From the NCBI GenBank assembly GCA_964489835.1, contig CAZBBC010000008.1, forward strand, positions 16,780-80,779: DNA of 64,000 nt, written 5' to 3'. Source of the DNA: CAZBBC01 sp964489835 (lineage in GTDB: Bacteria; Calditrichota; Calditrichia; JAJRVZ01). A program made the translations under genes and the position numbers. Below, piece after piece: positions 51,890-60,772 of the stretch. Within the stretch, counting starts at the first letter, position 1. The number at the start of each line of letters is the position of its first letter. The notes beneath the pieces are model-generated. The model searched no databases and was not told the DNA's origin. It worked only from the letters and a program-made list of their open reading frames with translations.

Positions 51890-52855
51890 TTATGGATTAG
51901 GCTTCGACGTATTATCCACATTTTCTTTAGTGACTAAATCGATGCCAACCGGGATTTCTTCCGGTATACTTTTTCCCTGTATTAGTTGAATCGCATTATT
52001 CATGGCAATTTTTCCCATGATATATGAGTGTTGGGCAATTGACCCTTGCATTTTTCCCTCCCGGATAGCATCTCGTGCATCCTTCAGGGCATCAAATCCA
52101 ACAACGATGATCTCCCCGGTTTTTCCGGCAGCGGAAATAGCTTCAACAGCACCGAGGGCCATCAGATCACTACAGGCGAAAAGAGCCTGAACTCCTGGAT
52201 ATGACTGCATCATATTTTGAAAAACATTAAATCCCTGATCTCTCTCCCAGTTGGCCGTCTGTGAGGTTAAAATTTGAATCTCCGGTTGTGAATCGAGGGC
52301 TTTACGAAATCCACGTATTCTTGCATCACCGGTTTCGTGTCCCGGAATACCTTCCAAAATAGCCACGTTTCCCTTTCCATTGAGCAGACTCTTTATATAT
52401 TCACCGGCAATCCGACCACCCTCATAATTATCAGATCCGATAAAAGTGGCAATTTGACCGCCGGATTCCGCTAATGCCACAGAATCTACACGGGTATCAA
52501 TAATAATAACCGGTATATTTGCCCGGTTTGCTTTCAAAATAGCCGGTATAATTTCCTTTGAGCCACTCGGCGTTACACAAAGTACATCCACACGGGTCTG
52601 AATCAGATTCTCAACGATTTGCATTTGTTTTTCAACATCAACTTCCCGTTCAGCCGCCTGAAGGATCAGGTTGATGCCCAATTCTTTTGCCTGATATTCA
52701 GCGCCACTCTGCATATCGATAAAATAAGGATTATTAAGCGTCTTCATGACCAGGGCTACGGTTGGTCCGCTTAGTACTGATTTTTCTCCTCTCTGGCAGG
52801 CTATGATTGAAAATACGAAAAGTATTAGCACAAACAGACATTTGATGTGTTTCAT
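51890..52855 (-). CDS. Sugar ABC transporter substrate-binding lipoprotein (RbsB/IbpA type)
   Basis: The 321-residue protein starts with a lipoprotein signal (CLFVLILFVFSIIACQRGEK, lipid Cys near 20) and continues as a type I periplasmic binding protein: TVALVMKTLNNPYFIDMQSG, VEKQMQIVENLIQTRVDVLC, AILEGIPGHETGDARIRGFR and FACSDLMALGAVEAISAAG. These match CUT2-class sugar receptors, including the inositol-binding IbpA. I chose the ATG at 52855, preceded by GGAG, over a longer frame from 53008. It follows the permease gene across a repeat-filled gap of 328 bp. Confidence 0.92.
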   Translation of the reverse strand: MKHIKCLFVLILFVFSIIACQRGEKSVLSGPTVALVMKTLNNPYFIDMQSGAEYQAKELGINLILQAAEREVDVEKQMQIVENLIQTRVDVLCVTPSGSKEIIPAILKANRANIPVIIIDTRVDSVALAESGGQIATFIGSDNYEGGRIAGEYIKSLLNGKGNVAILEGIPGHETGDARIRGFRKALDSQPEIQILTSQTANWERDQGFNVFQNMMQSYPGVQALFACSDLMALGAVEAISAAGKTGEIIVVGFDALKDARDAIREGKMQGSIAQHSYIMGKIAMNNAIQLIQGKSIPEEIPVGIDLVTKENVDNTSKPNP

Positions 52856-53183
52856 CGCTTTTAAACTCCATAGTTGATTATTATTTTGACAGGATAAGAG
52901 GAATACTCTCTTGCTGCCGATATTTCGGGAAAATCTTACAGATACATATGTAATAAACCGAAAATATTCATCTTGCAGAGACACGGAGACGCAGCGTTTT
53001 TTGTCCACGGATTATCCGGCTTCGACGAAAAATCTGTTAATCAATTCGTGAAATTCGTGGATATATTTCTCTGCGGCTTTGCGGCTCTGCGAGAGATAGT
53101 ATATATCATAAAGTTTAGTGCCATTGGAAAAATTTTGCTTTATGTATTCTGTTTATCTTGTCTAATTTTTTTCTTATCAAAAT
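52856..53183. repeat. Intergenic region with nested inverted arms between permease and binding-protein genes
   Basis: Outer arms ttgcagagacacggagacgc (52973-52996) and ctctgcggctttgcggctctg (53069-53095) enclose inner arms gtccacggattatccgg (53003-53019) and aattcgtgaaattcgtggat (53043-53062). A hairpin here would separate the binding-protein gene from the upstream transporter genes; it could adjust expression of the receptor relative to the permease. No gene is seen. Confidence 0.6.
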
Positions 53184-54131
53184 CTAACTTCTCTGCTTTT
53201 TGAGTGCCATATCAACCAGCACGGCGATAATTATCACTGAACCTATGACTGTTTGCTGAACAAAAGAAGAAACGCCCAGTAAATTCAATCCATTTCGGAG
53301 TACTCCCATGATCAACGCACCGATCAATGTTCCGAGGATCCTTCCTTCTCCACCCATCAAACTCGTTCCACCTATCACGGTCGCTGCAATGGCATCAAGT
53401 TCATACATAATGCCGGCGATTGGCTGGGCGGAATTCAACCGGGCGGTTAATATAATGGCGGCGACACCACTGAGCAGCCCGCACATACCATAAACCACTG
53501 TCTTATATAATTTTACATTTATGCCTGAAAGGGTCGCTGCTTCTTCATTACCGCCCATGGCATAGGTATATCGACCCAACTTAGTATGTGAAAGCACAAA
53601 ATAGCCAATAAGATAGACAACACCCATAATAATGACAGGCATGGGGATGCTTAATATCTCACCTGTTGCTAGAAAACGAAAATCTTCCGAAAATCCGGAA
53701 ATCGGTCTTCCTTCTGTATACAATAATGCCGCTCCCCGGGCGACACTCATCATCCCTAATGTTGAGATAAATGGTGGTAAATTACCGTAAGTGATCAGGA
53801 CTCCGTTTACTACCCCGCATAACAAGCCGATCCCTAATCCAAGGAGTAAAGCCAAAGGAAGAGGTATTCCGGCATTCAAGGCACTTGCCAGAACAACACC
53901 GGCGAAGGCCATTATCGATCCAACGGACAGATCAATACCAGCCGCAATAATGACGAAAGTCATTCCTACGGCAATAATGGCATTTATCGATGTTTGCTGG
54001 GTGATATTCAAAAGATTAGAAATGGTTAAAAAATGTGGCGTCATGATCCAGAGGATAATACATAAGATCAACAGGCCAATCAACGTTCCGAATTGTCGTG
54101 CATTGTGTAACAAAAAATCTCTATATCGCAT
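53184..54131 (-). CDS. Sugar ABC transporter permease (RbsC/IatP type)
   Basis: The 315-residue protein has about nine membrane helices. The CUT2 permease pattern is present: INAIIAVGMTFVIIAAGIDL followed by SVGSIMAFAGVVLA, then GMMSVARGAALLYTEGRPIS and IAATVIGGTSLMGGEGRILG. One permease gene per system is normal in CUT2 transporters because it dimerises. It begins one base after the stop of the ATPase gene. Confidence 0.94.
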   Translation of the reverse strand: MRYRDFLLHNARQFGTLIGLLILCIILWIMTPHFLTISNLLNITQQTSINAIIAVGMTFVIIAAGIDLSVGSIMAFAGVVLASALNAGIPLPLALLLGLGIGLLCGVVNGVLITYGNLPPFISTLGMMSVARGAALLYTEGRPISGFSEDFRFLATGEILSIPMPVIIMGVVYLIGYFVLSHTKLGRYTYAMGGNEEAATLSGINVKLYKTVVYGMCGLLSGVAAIILTARLNSAQPIAGIMYELDAIAATVIGGTSLMGGEGRILGTLIGALIMGVLRNGLNLLGVSSFVQQTVIGSVIIIAVLVDMALKKQRS

Positions 54132-54132
54132 A

Positions 54133-55626
54133 TTAAGCCGCTCCTAACGCACTATGAAGAATTTTTTCCTGCGACGCCTCAGCAGAGAGATACTCATCAA
54201 CAATTTTCCCTTCATGCATCACAAGGATTCGGTCACTCATTCCCAGAATCTCAGGCAAATCCGACGAAATCATCAGTATAGCGGCACCTTCAGCCGTCAA
54301 AGTGTTCATCAGCTGATAGATTTCCACCTTGGAACCGACATCAATCCCGCGGGTCGGTTCATCAAAAATGAGTATATCCGCCTTTGAGCAGAGCCATTTA
54401 CTCATCACCACTTTTTGTTGATTACCACCACTTAAATACATTACTTTTTGATCCGGACCGGGTGTTTTGATCCTTAACTCGTTAATATATTTTTTTGCGG
54501 CTTCACGCTCTTTTTTACTTTCAACAATACCAAATCGGGAGAATCTTTCGACACTGGGTAAACAAACATTTTCCTTTAAAGAAAGGTTCAGCACAAGCCC
54601 TTGCTTCTTTCGATCCTCTGTCAGATAACCGATCTTTAAATTAATCGCCTTACGGGGAGAAGTAATTTTCTGTGCTTTACCCTCCACATATATTTTACCA
54701 GAGTCGATTCTGTCAGCACCAAATATGGCACGGGCTAATTCCGTTCGGCCGGAACCAAGAAGACCGGCAATCCCTAATATCTCACCCTTATACAGGCAAA
54801 AACTAATATTTTTTAATCTTTTATGGGTACAAATATCTTCAACATGAAGGATTTCTTCACCTCTGGTAACGGCTTGTCGCGGATACTGTTCCTTTAACTC
54901 CCTGTTGACCATCATCCGGATCAATTCCGCTTCAGTGACTTCAGAAATCAGATGGGTTGAAACATAATGTCCGTCGCGCAGTACCGTTACCCTGTCCCCG
55001 ATTTCGAACAACTCTTCCAGGCGATGGGAGATATAAATAATTGAAACACCTTTTTCTTTGAGTCGCCGGATAGTGGTGAAAAGTTCTTTAATTTCATTTT
55101 CACTCAGGGCAGAGGTTGGTTCATCCATGATCAATATATTGGCATTGAGAGACAGGGCCTTGGCCACTTCAACCATCTGTTGCTGGGCAATACCCAGCGT
55201 GTTGATGGTACTTTTTGGATCGATCTTGATACCAAGATCATCCAATATTTTCATGGCCTCAGTATTCATTTTCTTCTCATTAATAATCCCTGTCAACCAG
55301 TAAAACTCACGACCAAGAAAAATATTCTCTGATACCGTCAGGTGAGGGATCAGATTAAACTCCTGATATATAATCCCTATACCTAATTGCTGGGCATGTC
55401 TGGGACTTTTTACCTCTATTTTTTCACCATGCAGGGATATTTCACCGCTTGTTTTTTGATAGGCTCCGCTTAAAATTTTAACCAGTGTTGATTTTCCGGC
55501 ACCGTTCTCACCAAGCAGGATATGTACCTCACCCCTTGTTAAATCAAAATTTACATTATCAAGGGCTACCACTCCGGGAAATGTTTTCCGGATATGGCGC
55601 ATTTTTAGAACATTTTCACTTTTCAT
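54133..55626 (-). CDS. Sugar ABC transporter ATP-binding protein, two-domain (RbsA/IatA type)
   Basis: The 497-residue protein has two fused ABC domains, as usual in CUT2 transporters. The N-terminal domain has an intact Walker A (LLGENGAGKSTLVKILSGAY) and a degenerate signature (LGIAQQQMVEVAKALSLN). The C-terminal domain has a degenerate P-loop (LLGSGRTELARAIFG) with an intact signature LSGGNQQKVVMSKWLCSKA and FDEPTRGIDVGSK. It is one base from the permease gene. Together with IbpA-like 51890 it should import a monosaccharide or cyclitol. Confidence 0.94.
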   Translation of the reverse strand: MKSENVLKMRHIRKTFPGVVALDNVNFDLTRGEVHILLGENGAGKSTLVKILSGAYQKTSGEISLHGEKIEVKSPRHAQQLGIGIIYQEFNLIPHLTVSENIFLGREFYWLTGIINEKKMNTEAMKILDDLGIKIDPKSTINTLGIAQQQMVEVAKALSLNANILIMDEPTSALSENEIKELFTTIRRLKEKGVSIIYISHRLEELFEIGDRVTVLRDGHYVSTHLISEVTEAELIRMMVNRELKEQYPRQAVTRGEEILHVEDICTHKRLKNISFCLYKGEILGIAGLLGSGRTELARAIFGADRIDSGKIYVEGKAQKITSPRKAINLKIGYLTEDRKKQGLVLNLSLKENVCLPSVERFSRFGIVESKKEREAAKKYINELRIKTPGPDQKVMYLSGGNQQKVVMSKWLCSKADILIFDEPTRGIDVGSKVEIYQLMNTLTAEGAAILMISSDLPEILGMSDRILVMHEGKIVDEYLSAEASQEKILHSALGAA

Positions 55627-56096
55627 TCGATAAAATTTGTGAGATTATATGTTATTCTAACCAAAAACTTTGTTATTTCCGCCCCAGCGATTAGCAAAAA
55701 TTTTAAAAACTTTTATCCACGGATTTCACGGATTTTATTTAGCCTGAATTATTCATAAAATTAAATATTTAAGTCTATAAATAACCTAAAATCAATGAGT
55801 TAATTCCCCCTTAATAAAGGGGGTTAGGGGGATGTTTTAAACGTAATATTTTAAATTATATCAATGTTTTACAACCCCTTAGTCCCCTTTTTTTTAAGGG
55901 AAGACTTAATTGTCGCTATATGATAGATCTAAAATTCATGAATTAATCAGGTTAGAAATAATATTTATTTTAATTTTAATCCGTGCAAATCAGTGTCAGC
56001 CAATCACTTGATCCGGCTTCGACGGATAATCCGTGGACAAAATCTTTTTTTTATCGCAGCATCGCTGCGTTATGTATTTATCAGGGTAATCCGGGG
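55627..56096. repeat. Intergenic repeat cluster between the transporter and iol genes
   Basis: No gene is seen. Elements in order are an arm-like tccacggatttcacggatttt (about 55717), CCCCCTT palindromes (about 55806 and 55870), the aagggaagacttaattgtcgc element (55896-55954, copies at 12930 and 21456 inverted), and copy 3 of the ~105-bp element (55971-56076) with hairpin GCAGC-ATC-GCTGC. The cluster separates iolO from the ABC genes. Confidence 0.75.
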
Positions 56097-56906
56097 TCAT
56101 CTTCGCCCGACAATTTTTCTCATATTCTTAATCGTTTCCACTGCCGCAGTGTCAGAATCCGGATAAGGCAAAATCTCAGCTGAGACAAATCCGGTATAAT
56201 TGATTTTTTCGAGACTATCGATAACGTTTTTAAAATCAATATGGCCGGCACCAGGATACCACCGGTTAGAATCGGCAATATGAAAATGGAAGAGATGCTT
56301 TTTAGCGGCAATGATACTTTCGGTGATTGAGGGCTCTTCAATATTCATATGAAACGTATCGAGCAGAAGACCAACATTCTTCATATTTACTTTTTCTAGT
56401 ATGCGCATACCATCACCGACCGTATTGATCAGATTCGTTTCATACCGGTTAATTGGTTCAATGGCCAGCGGTACCGACGCATTTTCATCGGCACATTCCT
56501 GTAAAGCCTCTATCAGCCAGGTTTCAGCCCGCTGATTTTCTGTTTCGGGCGTTCTTGTTCCGCGGATAAGCCCGATAATGACGGTGGTCTTTAGCAGATC
56601 TGCCAAATGCACCTGTGATTTGATACGGTTAATCGCTTTTGTCCTAATATTGACATCCGCGTTTGTGAAGGACAATCCTTCTTCACCATAGGCCTGGCCG
56701 GTTCCCAGGGCCGGAACCGGCAGATCATTCACTGAGAGTAATGACTGTAATTCTTTTAAATTCAGAGATTCGGGATCACGTACGGCTAGTTCCACACCAT
56801 CATAGCCCAGATCTTTAATTTTCTTTATATTTTCAGCCATCTGGCCTTTGTAGGCTAAAGCGGAAAAGGATGCCGGTTGTACCGATAGGACAATACTCAA
56901 TTTCAA
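56097..56906 (-). CDS. iolO: 5-keto-L-gluconate epimerase (IolO type), xylose isomerase-like TIM barrel
   Basis: IolO converts 5-keto-L-gluconate to D-tagaturonate in the Thermotoga-type inositol pathway. The 269-residue sequence starts MKLSIVLSVQPASFSALAYK and carries DGVELAVRDPESLNL, VPALGTGQAYGEEGLSFTNA, IEPINRYETNLINTVGDG, GLLLDTFHMNIEEPSI and HFHIADSNRWYPGAGHIDF, in the order I recall for TM0416. The metal ligands (Glu, Asp, His, Glu) and the catalytic Glu pair of the TIM-barrel epimerases are in place. The start is a TTG at 56906, four bases after the iolN stop. The gene directly follows iolN. Confidence 0.9.
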   Translation of the reverse strand: MKLSIVLSVQPASFSALAYKGQMAENIKKIKDLGYDGVELAVRDPESLNLKELQSLLSVNDLPVPALGTGQAYGEEGLSFTNADVNIRTKAINRIKSQVHLADLLKTTVIIGLIRGTRTPETENQRAETWLIEALQECADENASVPLAIEPINRYETNLINTVGDGMRILEKVNMKNVGLLLDTFHMNIEEPSITESIIAAKKHLFHFHIADSNRWYPGAGHIDFKNVIDSLEKINYTGFVSAEILPYPDSDTAAVETIKNMRKIVGRR

Positions 56907-56909
56907 CAG

Positions 56910-58004
56910 TTATAGCCCCATTTTGTTGATCGCATATATCGGACGCCAACCTTTTGTAAAAGGTTCTTTCATAAAAGGTTCCATTTCAGATTCGGTTCTC
57001 ATCGTCGTTTTTTCAATAGGAGGTACTTTACCGGCCGGGAATGCTTCCAATATTTCGTCATGCACCAGTGTTAAATAAGATAAAATCGCTGCAATCGTCC
57101 GTCTTGCTTTTTTCGCATCTCCAAGGGTTGGACGTCCCACAACCCCTTCCGGTATGGATCCCATCTCTGTAGGAAAATGACCCTGGCCTTCTGACCATTT
57201 ACTGGGACGGGCAAAGGGATCCACGGCTTTGTCAAAATGTCCGTCGGGCAGATATCCCTCGACCTTTGTCTCTTCAGCGTGGTGCATCTCTACAAATTGG
57301 GGACCAAGCAGCAACATTACCGAGGTTTCGGCCTCATCGGCATGAACAAAATTATCATCCCAATCACCACCCCGGTCCTTGGTACGGAAAAATTCCCGAA
57401 CAGCCCGATGCCAGTCGATGACACGAAAAATTCCCGGTAAATTCCATGTTTTTTGAAGCTCCTGAATCGCGGCCTCCAACAACCATTGATGTCCGTGATT
57501 GTTGATAAGGATCATCTTCCGGAAACCATCATTCCAGAATCCTACCATAACATCAATAAGGATACGTTTGAGAACTTCATCTTCAATATGAATGGTCCCG
57601 GGCATACCGATATGGTGATGCGGATGTCCGCCAAAATTAAGTGGTGTCCAGGTCAGATTAACCGCATTACCACGTTTTGCCGTAAATCGGCGCACACCCT
57701 CAAGAATTTGAGTGACCATGAAAGTATCAAGAGCCGTTACCGTATGCAAGCCGTGTAATTCGGTACAACCCACCGGAATAAATAATATATCGTTCCTTTT
57801 TCTGTTCTCGACGACTTGATGCCGAATGGTGGTTTGTATATATGTACCCGGATTTCCAAGTTCCGGGGGGCTGGGGATTCCATAATCAGCGAGTATTTTC
57901 GTAATTTCATCCTCCGATGCTTCCCATATCTTCTTTTTTAAACGACCCACCGTTGTATCTTCAAAAAAAAGATCTTCCCGGTTTGTTTTTAACCACTTCT
58001 CCAT
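56910..58004 (-). CDS. iolN: 3-dehydro-scyllo-inosose hydrolase (IolN type), creatininase family
   Basis: IolN opens diketo-inositol (3-dehydro-scyllo-inosose) to 5-keto-L-gluconate in the Thermotoga-type route. The 364-residue protein belongs to the creatininase family, with metal-site motifs VGCTELHGLHTVTALDTFM (in parts GCTELHGLHT), GGHPHHHIGMPGTIHIED, ILINNHGHQWLLEAAIQEL and NFVHADEAETSVMLLLGP. The family is larger than plain creatininase because of a C-terminal extension (KVPPIEKTTMRTESEMEP), typical of the TM0413 type. The ATG at 58004 has a CGGAGGA site. It lies between iolM and iolO. Confidence 0.9.
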   Translation of the reverse strand: MEKWLKTNREDLFFEDTTVGRLKKKIWEASEDEITKILADYGIPSPPELGNPGTYIQTTIRHQVVENRKRNDILFIPVGCTELHGLHTVTALDTFMVTQILEGVRRFTAKRGNAVNLTWTPLNFGGHPHHHIGMPGTIHIEDEVLKRILIDVMVGFWNDGFRKMILINNHGHQWLLEAAIQELQKTWNLPGIFRVIDWHRAVREFFRTKDRGGDWDDNFVHADEAETSVMLLLGPQFVEMHHAEETKVEGYLPDGHFDKAVDPFARPSKWSEGQGHFPTEMGSIPEGVVGRPTLGDAKKARRTIAAILSYLTLVHDEILEAFPAGKVPPIEKTTMRTESEMEPFMKEPFTKGWRPIYAINKMGL

Positions 58005-58045
58005 CGTTTTCCTCCGCTATTTTATTATTGACTTGATCTATTTAT

Positions 58046-58224
58046 AAACCACGAAGCACACTAAGGACACGAAGTTAAAAAACAATTAAGAATTTAGAAT
58101 TATAAATTTGAACAAGAAGTAATAGGCGCTAACGTTATGTCATTAATATCTTCACATTCTTAATTCGTAATTTTTAATTCTTAATTTCGAGAAGACCTTC
58201 GTGTGCTTCGTGATCTTCGTGGTT
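58046..58224. repeat. Long inverted repeat 'aaaccacgaagcacac' between iolM and iolN
   Basis: The arm aaaccacgaagcacactaag...cacgaag (58046-58074) faces an inverted arm cttcgtgtgcttcgtgatct...ggtt (58197-58224), with about 24 of 28 positions matching. The ~120 bp between is an AT-rich stutter tract (aattaagaatttagaatta, attcttaattcgtaattttt) that is itself partly self-complementary. It fills the 231-bp gap. Confidence 0.75.
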
Positions 58225-58235
58225 AATAATTCATT

Positions 58236-59423
58236 TTAATCAAAATTTGTAATCGTTATTTTCACCTCATCTCGGTCGTTTTGCAGCATAACACAGTTTT
58301 CATCGGCATCATCCAGAGAAATCTTTTTTGTAATCATAGGTGATACATCCATTCCGGCTGACATCGCACTGATGACATTCGGAAAAGTACCATGCCCGGA
58401 ATGTCCCTGGGCGCCCACCACATTTGCCCTTCGTACTTGAAGTACTTCCCCATTCAATGGAATCCTATCATCGGCCCGGGCGACGACGACAACCGTTGTA
58501 TTGATACCTCTTCCTTCCCAGATTACCTTTTCTACATCCGGCCATACCACACTTGGCAGTCCTGTTGCCTCCAGGATAAGTTTTGCGCCGAATCCCTTCG
58601 TAATATCCAAAACGGCTTCTGCCACATCAACGGATGCAGGATCTATCGCATGAGTGGCTCCCATCGAGAGGGCCATTTCCCTGCGAGAAGCTGACGGCTC
58701 GGAAAGGATAACGATAGACGCACCGGCTCGTCTAAGCACTGCACATGCCGCTTCCCCTACGGGACCCCCCCCCAGAATCAAGACATTCTCTCCGGCCCGA
58801 ATACCGCCACCACGCTCAATAACCGCATTATAAGCCACTGAAGTAGGTTCTACCAGACTACCTAGAAGCCACATTTTTTCTTCACCGTATATTTCCCGCA
58901 AACTTTCCAGGCTCCAAAGATAACGCGCATCGACTTTTATATATCGGGCATAAGCCCCATCAATGGTGAATCCAATTTCCTGAAGATTTTCACAATGATT
59001 GGGAAATCCATCGGCGCAGGGACGGCAATTACCACACCAGACCATTTCTTCTGAACAAACCGGTTCTCCGCTTTCAAATTTTTTACCTGTTCTTTTATTC
59101 AGGGCTTTTTCCCCGGAATCGACCACTTTTCCGGAAAATTCGTGTCCGAGCGTGGCAGGAAAGGCAGTCAGACCCGGATAATAGATATACCCATCAGCAT
59201 CACTTTGGCGCATATGAACATCGCTGCCGCAGATACCACATGCCTGTACTTCGATTAAAACTTCAGTCGGCCCCGGCTTGGGAACCGTTTTCTCCATTAT
59301 TTCCGTTCGGGGATTTCGCCATACTTTACTACCCAGATAAGTTAGTTTACCTTCAATGTCTTTGGCACCTAATTTAAAATCTGGTTTAGGATCCCAATCA
59401 GCGACAAGATTTACCGTTCTCAT
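58236..59423 (-). CDS. iolM: Scyllo-inosose 3-dehydrogenase (IolM type), zinc MDR family
   Basis: IolM oxidises scyllo-inosose to 3-dehydro-scyllo-inosose with NAD. The 395-residue length is the same as TM0412, and the unusual N-terminus (DWDPKPDFKLGAKDIEGKLT, YLGSKVWRNP) matches that type. Motifs are the catalytic-zinc CGICGSDVHM, PATLGHEFSGKVV, the structural-zinc EEMVWCGNCRPCADGFPNHC, GSLVEPTSVAYNAVIERGGG, Rossmann LILGGGPVGEAACAVL, and GAQGHSGHGTFPNVI. It starts at an ATG with AAGGAATT upstream and lies between iolG and iolN, separated from each by repeat-containing gaps. Confidence 0.92.
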   Translation of the reverse strand: MRTVNLVADWDPKPDFKLGAKDIEGKLTYLGSKVWRNPRTEIMEKTVPKPGPTEVLIEVQACGICGSDVHMRQSDADGYIYYPGLTAFPATLGHEFSGKVVDSGEKALNKRTGKKFESGEPVCSEEMVWCGNCRPCADGFPNHCENLQEIGFTIDGAYARYIKVDARYLWSLESLREIYGEEKMWLLGSLVEPTSVAYNAVIERGGGIRAGENVLILGGGPVGEAACAVLRRAGASIVILSEPSASRREMALSMGATHAIDPASVDVAEAVLDITKGFGAKLILEATGLPSVVWPDVEKVIWEGRGINTTVVVVARADDRIPLNGEVLQVRRANVVGAQGHSGHGTFPNVISAMSAGMDVSPMITKKISLDDADENCVMLQNDRDEVKITITNFD

Positions 59424-59527
59424 GTTATAATTCCTTTATACTTTTGATCAATTAATATTCCTTTTGATTTATTATTTTCAATCATGAGTGTTATGTTTAA
59501 AAAATTGATTCTATTATACATTTAATG
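59424..59527. other. AT-rich intergenic stretch upstream of iolM; no element identified
   Basis: The region is AT-rich and contains the likely iolM leader. I see no repeat or regulatory motif I can support. It continues into a MITE-like element. Confidence 0.3.
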
Positions 59528-59612
59528 AACTCACCCTAAATCCCTCTCTTGGAAAGAGAGGGACTTTAGGGAGCCCCTTCTCTTTTCAAGAGAAGGGGTT
59601 TGGGGATGAGTT
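59528..59612. repeat. MITE-like palindromic element, copy 1
   Basis: The ends aactcaccc and ggggatgagtt form imperfect inverted termini, with two internal hairpins: CCTCTCTT-GGA-AAGAGAGG and CCCCTTCTCTTTTC-AAGAGAAGGGG. Other copies are at 62453-62565 and, truncated by the window edge, 63947-64000. It lies between iolG and iolM and could interrupt or modulate the transcript. Confidence 0.8.
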
Positions 59613-59758
59613 TTTTGAATCAAGTTTCCATCTATATATCTCAAAACTATTTGATATTCCGGCGATAAATTATTATGATTCAAGCCTTAGCTATTCAATC
59701 ATTATTTCCCTCAAAGTTGCAAGAATTTTTCACAACTCTGAATTATCCAATCTGTCTG

Positions 59759-60772
59759 TCAAAAAGTATCGACCTTTTTAATACCATCTTCCTTCAGAGA
59801 AGCAGTGGCAGCAACGGCTACCTGAAGCCCGGCAATCCCGTCATCAATAGTGATCATTGGCGCCTTATCGTTTTCCAGATTGTACAAATAATCAATTAGC
59901 TGATTCACATAAGCTTCGCCAAAACGTTCCGGAAAATAGGGCACGACATCGTGTGTGACCCCTTCCGCCTGTAATACCAATACCGGTGTTTCTCTTAAAT
60001 ACCCGATCTTCAACGTACCTTTTGTACCCAAAACTTCAGCCCGGATATCATAACCATAAATGCCATTTCTGCTGATGTCAATCTCACCTAAACTACCATT
60101 ATTGAATGTCATCACTATAATCACATTATCTGTATCGCCGATTTCTTTTACCTCAGGATAAGCAAGTACACCGCCGACAGCATATACTGTTCTGATATCC
60201 CCCATATACCACCGGGCAATATCGATATCATGAATGGCCATATCAAGGATCTGCCCACCACTGTTTTCAGGACGTAGATATTCGAGCGTTGGCAGATAGG
60301 GATCACGGGATGATCCTCGGAAGACAACCGGTTTTCCGATGACCCCTTCTTCAATTTTCTTTTTTGCAGCCGCCTGCCCGCGGTCAAACCTCCTCATATA
60401 TCCCTGTTGATAGAAAATCCCTGTTTTTTCTACAACTTTTTTCATCTCCCTGGCCTCGGCCAAATTTAGGGTTATCGGTTTTTCGCAAAATATGGATTTT
60501 CCCTTTTGAGCAGCATCAACGACGATTTGATGATGATTTACGGTAGTTGCGGTGACGACAACCGCATCCACTGCAGGATCTGCATTTAATCCTTGATGAT
60601 CATAGTAAATTTTGGATACATCATACTTTTCCGCACAGGCATTGGCCCTCTCCGGAATAAGATCGGCAACGGCAATAAGATTAGCACCCGGCACACGGTA
60701 GGCCAGATATTCAGCATACATTGTACCTAAGCGACCCGTACCGATCAGTCCAATATTGATCTTTTTTTTCAT
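59759..60772 (-). CDS. iolG: Inositol 2-dehydrogenase (IolG type), Gfo/Idh/MocA family
   Basis: IolG oxidises myo-inositol at C2 to scyllo-inosose with NAD. The 337-residue protein has an N-terminal Rossmann fold (NIGLIGTGRLGTMYAEYLAY), the family EKP motif in SIFCEKPITLNLAEAREMKK, GYMRRFDRGQAAAKKKIEEG, and the C-terminal catalytic region ILDMAIHDIDIARWYMGDI, with the D-x-x-x-H/D-I-D pattern that supplies the catalytic His. Gfo/Idh proteins share these motifs, so the substrate is assigned from its position next to iolM, iolN and iolO. GGGAGAAG precedes the ATG at 60772. Confidence 0.88.
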   Translation of the reverse strand: MKKKINIGLIGTGRLGTMYAEYLAYRVPGANLIAVADLIPERANACAEKYDVSKIYYDHQGLNADPAVDAVVVTATTVNHHQIVVDAAQKGKSIFCEKPITLNLAEAREMKKVVEKTGIFYQQGYMRRFDRGQAAAKKKIEEGVIGKPVVFRGSSRDPYLPTLEYLRPENSGGQILDMAIHDIDIARWYMGDIRTVYAVGGVLAYPEVKEIGDTDNVIIVMTFNNGSLGEIDISRNGIYGYDIRAEVLGTKGTLKIGYLRETPVLVLQAEGVTHDVVPYFPERFGEAYVNQLIDYLYNLENDKAPMITIDDGIAGLQVAVAATASLKEDGIKKVDTF

